Source: Cryobacterium zongtaii (GTDB lineage: Bacteria; Actinomycetota; Actinomycetes; Actinomycetales; Microbacteriaceae). Taken from it: DNA of 64,000 nucleotides. The notes under the pieces were generated by a model. The model did not search any database. It was not told the origin of the DNA and saw only the letters and a list, made by a program, of their open reading frames with translations. The stretch lies in NCBI RefSeq assembly GCF_002909375.1, contig NZ_PPXD01000026.1, positions 434,001 to 498,000 of the forward strand, written 5' to 3'. Position numbers and translations under genes: made by a program. Below are positions 59,273-64,000 of the stretch, in pieces. How positions within the stretch are numbered: position 1 is the stretch's first letter; every line of letters begins with the position of its first letter.

Positions 59273-60093
59273 GCACGTATCGCAGCACGCACCAGGCCGT
59301 CGGTTCCGACACCGACCGATCGCCCTCGGGTCTGGCGACGGGCATCCGACCCGCTGTCGGTGGCATCCCGTTTCTCCGACTGTGCGCCGTGGAGTTGCGC
59401 AAGCAGCTCGACACCCGAGCAGGCCTGTGGCTGCTCGTGGCGATCGCCCTCGTGAACACGGGGTTCATCGCGCTCACCTTCTTCACCGCGGATGCGGCGA
59501 GCCTCACCTGGACGTCACTGGCTGAATCGGCGTCGCTGGGGCAGTTGCTGCTGCTGCCGCTGATCGGGGTGATGGCCGCAACGAGTGAGTGGTCGGCACG
59601 CACGGCGCTCTCAACGTTCACCCTCGAGCCCCGCCGCACCCGGGTGAATCTCGCCAAACTCGTGTCAGCAGGTTCGCTGGGTCTCATCGTGATGGTGGTG
59701 ACGCTCCTGGTCAGCGCGGCGCTGAACCTCGCGGGCATCCTCTGGCAGGGCGCCGACGGGTCGTGGGCGCTGAACTGGGGCCTCGTGGGCGGAACCGCGC
59801 TCGCACTCGTGTTGCTGGTGTGGCAGGGCGTGGCGTTCGGGCTCGCGTTTCTGAGCACCCCCGTGGCGATCGTGGCCTACCTCGGCCTGCCGACGCTGTG
59901 GACGGTGCTGACCCTCACGATCGAGTCGCTGCGCGGCCCGGCGGAGTGGCTCGACGTCAACACGACGCTCAGCGTGCTGATGACGGGGGCGATGACCGCG
60001 GATGACTGGCCCCGCCTGGCCGTGTCGCTGGTGGTGTGGCTCGGGGTGCCGCTCGCATTCGGACTCTGGCGCACGGCGCGCCGGGAGCCGTAG
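59269..60093 (+). CDS. ABC exporter permease
   Basis: 274 residues with a polar 35-residue N-terminus and six transmembrane helices (near 53-72, 88-108, 138-160, 175-197, 203-222 and 245-265). RLCAVELRKQLDTRAGLWLL and SEWSARTALSTFTLEPRRTR are typical of ABC-2-like exporters of antimicrobial peptides. It overlaps the ATPase gene and lies 94 bp before the OmpR-type regulator. Confidence 0.88.
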   Translation: MSTYRSTHQAVGSDTDRSPSGLATGIRPAVGGIPFLRLCAVELRKQLDTRAGLWLLVAIALVNTGFIALTFFTADAASLTWTSLAESASLGQLLLLPLIGVMAATSEWSARTALSTFTLEPRRTRVNLAKLVSAGSLGLIVMVVTLLVSAALNLAGILWQGADGSWALNWGLVGGTALALVLLVWQGVAFGLAFLSTPVAIVAYLGLPTLWTVLTLTIESLRGPAEWLDVNTTLSVLMTGAMTADDWPRLAVSLVVWLGVPLAFGLWRTARREP

Positions 60094-60112
60094 CCGAGCC
60101 GGTCACGGCGGT

Positions 60113-60129
60113 TTCAGCTTGCCTTCAGC
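60113..60129 (+). promoter_or_regulatory. TTCAGC direct repeat upstream of response-regulator gene
   Basis: TTCAGC at 60113-60118 and 60124-60129, 11 bp apart (one helical turn), as OmpR/PhoB-type proteins require. The same motif recurs three times upstream of the PepSY gene. Confidence 0.7.
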
Positions 60130-60187
60130 GGCATCGGCCACACTGGCAGCGGCGGCCGTGCGGCCGACCTACTGACGAGGGGGCCGG

Positions 60188-60865
60188 ATGCGCGTGCTGG
60201 TGGTGGAGGACGAGGTGCGGCTCGCGACCGGGTTGAAGCGCGGCCTCGAGGCCGAGGGGTTCGCGGTCGATATCGCCGGCACCGGTCCGGATGGGCTCTG
60301 GCTGGCCCGCGAGAACGAGTATGCGGTCATCCTGCTCGACATCATGCTGCCGGGCCAGAGCGGCTACAGGGTCTGCGAGACCCTGCGGGCCGAGCAGAAC
60401 TGGACCCCGATCCTGATGCTCACCGCCAAGGACGGCGAGTGGGACCAGGTCGAGGCCCTCGACACCGGCGCCGACGACTACCTCACCAAACCGTTCTCCT
60501 CCGCCGTGCTGCTGGCCCGGATGCGCGCCCTGATCCGCCGCGGCACCAGCGCCAGGCCCACCGTGCTGCGCGCCGGCGACCTGCACCTCGACCCCGCCAC
60601 CCGCCGGGTCAGCCGGGGCGACGCATCCGTTGACGTCACCGCCCGGGAATTCGCGGTGCTCGAATACCTGATGCGCAACCGGGGCACCGTCGTGAGCAAG
60701 CGTGACGTGCTCGACAACGTCTGGGACTTCGACTTCGAGGGTGACCCCAACATCGTGGAGGTGTACGTGCGGCACCTGCGCAACAAGGTGGACCGGCCGT
60801 TCGACCGGGCCGCGATCGAGACCCTGCGCGGTGCCGGCTACCGGTTGGCGGCCAACGGTGGCTAA
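60188..60865 (+). CDS. OmpR/PhoB-type response regulator
   Basis: 225 residues. Receiver with acidic pocket (VEDE), phosphoacceptor D51 ([10 protein letters not shown]) and [10 protein letters not shown] plus K in YLTKPFSS. The winged helix contains [20 protein letters not shown] and [20 protein letters not shown] lies before the ATG. Its end overlaps the kinase start by 8 nt. The direct repeats at 60113 and 62217 are its likely sites, giving autoregulation plus control of the PepSY gene. Confidence 0.94.
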   Translation: MRVLVVEDEVRLATGLKRGLEAEGFAVDIAGTGPDGLWLARENEYAVILLDIMLPGQSGYRVCETLRAEQNWTPILMLTAKDGEWDQVEALDTGADDYLTKPFSSAVLLARMRALIRRGTSARPTVLRAGDLHLDPATRRVSRGDASVDVTAREFAVLEYLMRNRGTVVSKRDVLDNVWDFDFEGDPNIVEVYVRHLRNKVDRPFDRAAIETLRGAGYRLAANGG

Positions 60866-62198
60866 GCGGGCCCGCAGCCGGTCGTTGCGCGGCCGGATCA
60901 CCCTGGTGTCCACCGCGATCGTTGCCGCAACGCTGGTCGGCGGTGCGGTCGTGTTCGCGCTGGTGCTCCGCGGTGTGCTGCTGGACGAATTGCACACGGC
61001 CGTGGAACGCGACCTCGAGCAGATCGAGACCGAGCTCGACACCGGCAGCGGCAGCGGTCTGAGCGGCCTTGACGCCGACGATGACGACGTGATCTTCCAG
61101 ATCACCGACCGCTCCGGCACGCTCCTCGCCGCCAGCGAGGCGCTCGAGGGCCGGCAGCTGGGCATCGACGGCGACGACGACGCGCAGACCATCCGGGTAC
61201 CAGACGAGGACACCGACTACCTGGTCGTGGCCGAAGGCCACGACGACGCCACCGTCGTCGCCGGCCGCTCGCTGGAGAACGTCGACGAGGCCGTCGCCAC
61301 GGTCGGCGTGCTGCTGGCCGGAGCCGTGCCGCTGCTGACCGGGATCGTCGCGCTGCTCACCTGGATCGTGGTGGGCCGGGCGCTGGCCCCTGTCGAACGG
61401 ATGCGCCGGGAGGTCGACGCCGTCACCGCCACCAACCTCGAGCGCCGCATCAACGACCCCGGCCGCGACGACGAGATCGGCCGGCTCGCGCACACCATGA
61501 ACAGCATGCTCGACAGGCTCGACACCTCCCAGCGCGCCCAACGGCAGTTCGTCTCGGATGCCTCGCACGAGCTCCGCTCCCCGCTCGCGTCGCTGCGCCA
61601 GTACGCCGAGGTCGCCCAGGCGCATCCCGACAGGGTCAACCTCGGTGACCTGTCCGAGGCCGTTCTCGACGAGGGCGACCGGCTGGAGCGGCTGGTGGCG
61701 GGGATGCTGCTGCTGGCGCGGGTGTCCGAGCGCAGTGCCACGACGACCGGCACGGCCGTGGACCTGGACGACCTGATGCTCGCCGAGGCCCGCCGGCTGC
61801 GCGACACCATGGCGCTCAGCATCGACAGCACCGGGGTGGGTGCGGCCCGGGTGCACGGTGACCAGAACCTGCTCGGCCAGGTGGTGCGGAACCTCGTCGA
61901 CAACGCCGCCCAGCACGCCTCCGGGCGGGTGAGCCTGTCGCTCGGCCTGGTCGACGGGCAGGCGCTGCTGACCGTGGAGGACGACGGCCACGGGGTGCCG
62001 CCCGGCGAGCGCGACCGCGTGTTCGAGCGCTTCGTGCGGCTGGACGAATCCCGGGCACGGGCATCCGGCGGCACCGGGCTGGGCCTGGCCATCGTTCGGG
62101 AGAGCGTGCAGGCGCACGGCGGCACCGTGCGCATCGTCGACAGCGCTCTGGGCGGCGCCCGGTTCGAGGTGCGCCTGCCCGCTGTTGCCGAGGCCTGA
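60858..62198 (+). CDS. Sensor histidine kinase of OmpR-type system
   Basis: 446 residues from the GTG at 60858. Two transmembrane helices (about 17-38 and 150-172) flank an acidic extracytoplasmic domain with several Asp-rich stretches ([18 protein letters not shown]), which could bind cations. HAMP is about 173-225, the phosphoacceptor is H237 ([11 protein letters not shown]), and the ATPase contains [11 protein letters not shown] and [10 protein letters not shown]. The Asp-rich sensor and the PepSY partner downstream suggest sensing of Mg2+, Ca2+ or cationic peptides, by inference. Confidence 0.92.
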   Translation: MAKRARSRSLRGRITLVSTAIVAATLVGGAVVFALVLRGVLLDELHTAVERDLEQIETELDTGSGSGLSGLDADDDDVIFQITDRSGTLLAASEALEGRQLGIDGDDDAQTIRVPDEDTDYLVVAEGHDDATVVAGRSLENVDEAVATVGVLLAGAVPLLTGIVALLTWIVVGRALAPVERMRREVDAVTATNLERRINDPGRDDEIGRLAHTMNSMLDRLDTSQRAQRQFVSDASHELRSPLASLRQYAEVAQAHPDRVNLGDLSEAVLDEGDRLERLVAGMLLLARVSERSATTTGTAVDLDDLMLAEARRLRDTMALSIDSTGVGAARVHGDQNLLGQVVRNLVDNAAQHASGRVSLSLGLVDGQALLTVEDDGHGVPPGERDRVFERFVRLDESRARASGGTGLGLAIVRESVQAHGGTVRIVDSALGGARFEVRLPAVAEA

Positions 62199-62216
62199 CC
62201 TCGTTTCTGAAGCGGC

Positions 62217-62244
62217 CTTCAGCGGGCTTCAGCCTGGCTTCAGC
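62217..62244 (+). promoter_or_regulatory. Three CTTCAGC direct repeats upstream of PepSY gene
   Basis: CTTCAGC at 62217, 62227 and 62238 (10 and 11 bp apart). They match the pair before the response-regulator gene, so the same regulator probably activates both. Confidence 0.75.
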
Positions 62245-62309
62245 GGTGGCTTGGCACAGTGGGCTTATCAGCCACGGCAGCCGTGGCACTCACGAACAAG
62301 GGACACACC

Positions 62310-62978
62310 ATGAAGAAGAAAACCATCTGGATCACCGGTGCAGCCGTTGCCGCCGTTCTCGTGGTGGGCGGCGCCGGCCTGGCCATCGCCGACCCGTTCG
62401 AATCTGACGGCCCGCTCACCGGCAGCGCCCTCGACAAGGCCAGTGCCGCCGCGCTGGATGCCGTGGGCAGCGGCACGGTCACCGATACCGAGTCCGGCGA
62501 CGACAACGACGCGCACGCCTACGAGGTGGAGGTGACCCTCGCCGATGGGACCGATGTCGACGTGGCACTGGATGAGAAGTTCGCCGTGCTCTGGGTCGAC
62601 GGCCTGCCCGCGGATGGCGCAACCTCGGTGCCGGGAACCGGCAGCGGCTCGAACTCCGGCTCCGGCTCAGACGACGGTGACGGCCGCAGCGACGACACCG
62701 GCAGCGACGACTCGGCCACCGACGACACCGGCACTGACGACTCGGCCACCATGACCCCGCTCACCGACGCCGACCGCGACGCCGCCTCGGCCGCGGCGCT
62801 CGCCACCCTGCCCGCCGGCACCGTCGGCACCGTCGGCACCGTCACCGAGGTCGAGCGCAGTGACGACTTCGACCACGCCTACGAGGTCGAGATCACCCTC
62901 GAAAACGGTCAGGACGTCGACGTCGAGCTCGATGCGGCCTTCGCGGTGCTCAAGGTCGACGGCGCGCCGACCGCATAG
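62310..62978 (+). CDS. Exported PepSY-domain protein (two repeats)
   Basis: 222 residues. A basic N-terminus and hydrophobic segment (KKKTIWITGAAVAAVLVVGG) would export or anchor it. Two PepSY-like repeats (about 35-100 and 148-218) share the pattern AAALD-(V)G(S)GTV, then YEVEVTLADGTDVDVALDE. The linker between (about 108-145) is Gly/Ser/Asp/Thr-rich. PepSY domains are thought to modulate proteases or sense the envelope. Position after a two-component system with matching operator repeats makes it that system's target. Confidence 0.88.
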   Translation: MKKKTIWITGAAVAAVLVVGGAGLAIADPFESDGPLTGSALDKASAAALDAVGSGTVTDTESGDDNDAHAYEVEVTLADGTDVDVALDEKFAVLWVDGLPADGATSVPGTGSGSNSGSGSDDGDGRSDDTGSDDSATDDTGTDDSATMTPLTDADRDAASAAALATLPAGTVGTVGTVTEVERSDDFDHAYEVEITLENGQDVDVELDAAFAVLKVDGAPTA

Positions 62979-62997
62979 CCCCGGCGGTCCTGGCGTT

Positions 62998-64000
62998 TCA
63001 GAGCCAGGTCTGGCGGTGGTCCTCGATGAAACCGCGCAGCGTGGTCGCCGGCCGACCGGTGAGCCGGCGGATGCCGCGATTCGGCAGTGCGGTCAGCCGC
63101 CGGCGCGCCGCCCGATACCAACTCGCCTGCGCAGCGATGTCCGGTCCGGTCACACCCTGTTTCGCCGCCAGCTCGGCGAACTCGGCCTCGGTCGTGGCGG
63201 TGTACCGGATGGGCCGACCGAGCACCTCGGTGAGACTCTCCGCCACCTGCGGGAAGCTCAGCGACTCCTCCCCCGCCAGGGAGTATGACTTGCCCAGATG
63301 ACCGGGTTCGGTGAGCACCCGGGCGGCGCAGCGGCCCACGTCGGCCGCGTCGACGAACGCGACCCTGGCCCCGCCGGCCGGCAGCACGATTTCACTGCGC
63401 AGGCGAATGTCGTCGCGGTACAGGGTGGACAGGGTCTGCATCAGCACGTTCGGCCGCAGGATGGTGTGCGGCGTGCGGGTGCGCTTGAGGTACTGCTCCA
63501 CCACGTGATGCGGCGACCGGGTGTCGAACCGCACACCGGGCGCCGACAGGAACACGATCTGCCGCACTCCGCTCTCCTCCATCGCCTGGTCGATGAACGG
63601 GATGAGGGTGCGCCCCACGGTGCCGATCGTGGGCGGCACGAGCAGGAACACCCTGTCGACGCCGGCGAGGGCGCGCGCCCAGGTGCTGCGGTCGGCGAAG
63701 TCGAAGGCGCGCACGATGGCCCCGCCGCCGCCGGTTGTGCCGGTTGCGGCCGCGGATGCGTCGGCCGCGCCGACAGTGCGTCCTGGCGGCGGCGAGGTGG
63801 GAAGGCCGCCCGGCTTGTGGGCCGGGTTGCGTGCCGGCTTCTGGTTGGGCGCCCGCAGCGGCTTACTGCCGGGTCGGGCTGTGCCGATCCGTGCAGTGCC
63901 GGGCCCGGCGGGCTGCTGGCCGGCCGCGGTGCCGCTGGCGCGCCGGGCGCCCTCGGCGATCCACCCGCGGGGGTCCCGCATGCCGGCGATCACGGTTTGG
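62998..64000 (-). CDS. NmrA-like NAD(P)-binding protein (5' partial) with unusual insertion
   Basis: The frame runs off the right edge; the visible start QTVIAGMRDPRGW matches the end of the first Rossmann helix, so the GxxGxxG loop lies outside. Normal NmrA-like sequence resumes at AIVRAFDFADRSTWARALAG and continues through VFLLVPPTIG, IVFLSAPGVRF and HTILRPNVLMQ. Between them about 78 residues of Pro/Gly/Ala/Thr-rich, low-complexity sequence replace the usual short loop. Related proteins act as atypical SDRs or redox sensors. Reaction unknown. Confidence 0.82.
   Translation of the reverse strand, partial: QTVIAGMRDPRGWIAEGARRASGTAAGQQPAGPGTARIGTARPGSKPLRAPNQKPARNPAHKPGGLPTSPPPGRTVGAADASAAATGTTGGGGAIVRAFDFADRSTWARALAGVDRVFLLVPPTIGTVGRTLIPFIDQAMEESGVRQIVFLSAPGVRFDTRSPHHVVEQYLKRTRTPHTILRPNVLMQTLSTLYRDDIRLRSEIVLPAGGARVAFVDAADVGRCAARVLTEPGHLGKSYSLAGEESLSFPQVAESLTEVLGRPIRYTATTEAEFAELAAKQGVTGPDIAAQASWYRAARRRLTALPNRGIRRLTGRPATTLRGFIEDHRQTWL

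Noticed and set aside
1-64000. CRISPR arrays, prophage, toxin-antitoxin or known defence cassettes
   Set aside because: No spaced repeats, phage structural genes or recognised defence genes; the lone HNH nuclease and NERD protein are not enough.

Overview
The window is high-GC actinobacterial chromosome, most likely from a Microbacteriaceae member such as Cryobacterium or a relative. The grounds are GC-rich third codon positions, GTG/TTG starts, many 4-nt ATGA/GTGA overlaps, the recurrent hexamer GGATGC/GCATCC, two LLM-class (F420-type) oxidoreductases, and sugar ABC operons without their own ATPase. The genus is an inference. I found no rRNA, convincing tRNA, CRISPR array, intact insertion sequence or prophage.

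Layout. 1-4363: the 3' part of a sugar ABC operon (binding protein cut by the window edge, two permeases) followed by a GH1 beta-glycosidase, so probably beta-glucoside uptake and cleavage. 4364-11026: mostly small single genes (DUF2510 membrane protein, orphan excalibur protein, DUF4287, lipoprotein, methyltransferase, a membrane protein divergent from a TetR regulator with two matching palindromes, CorA, HNH nuclease). 11027-14246: a repeat-littered junction and a lower-GC block (STAS-like protein, GGDEF-EAL enzyme, methyltransferase) ending at a WYL regulator whose C-terminus is encoded by a dispersed repeat. 14958-18950: hydrolase, membrane protein, unknown protein and a MarR/NmrA operon. 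19029-22002: DM13 lipoprotein and a tandem pair of paralogous membrane proteins.

22210-25801: HAD phosphatase plus F420-type oxidoreductase, then a GntR/membrane-protein operon. 25926-32649: an iron-box-preceded siderophore uptake operon (binding protein, two permeases, ATPase), a MerR regulator, and an overlapping pair made of a haem-oxygenase-like di-iron protein and a CDGSH Fe-S protein. 32780-36582: a second GntR/membrane-protein module and a membrane GGDEF-EAL protein. 36710-44116: RibD-type reductase, DUF2809, NERD protein, MFS transporter, an LLM oxidoreductase overlapping a trehalose-synthase-like GH13 enzyme, and an alpha/beta hydrolase. 44196-50490: a complete alpha-glucoside module (LacI regulator, GH13 glucosidase, binding protein, two permeases) with putative LacI operators.

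50547-53925: an orphan ArsM-type methyltransferase and a divergent PNPOx-like/MocR pair. 54003-60093: two ABC exporters on either side of a NarL-type two-component system. 60188-62978: an OmpR-type two-component system and a PepSY protein; TTCAGC direct repeats precede both the regulator gene and the PepSY gene, suggesting one autoregulated regulon. The right edge cuts an NmrA-like gene.

The best candidates for undescribed biology are the di-iron/CDGSH pair beside the iron-uptake locus, the LLM oxidoreductase/GH13 overlap pair, the TTCAGC/PepSY regulon, and several dispersed hairpin repeat families, one of which has been recruited as coding sequence.
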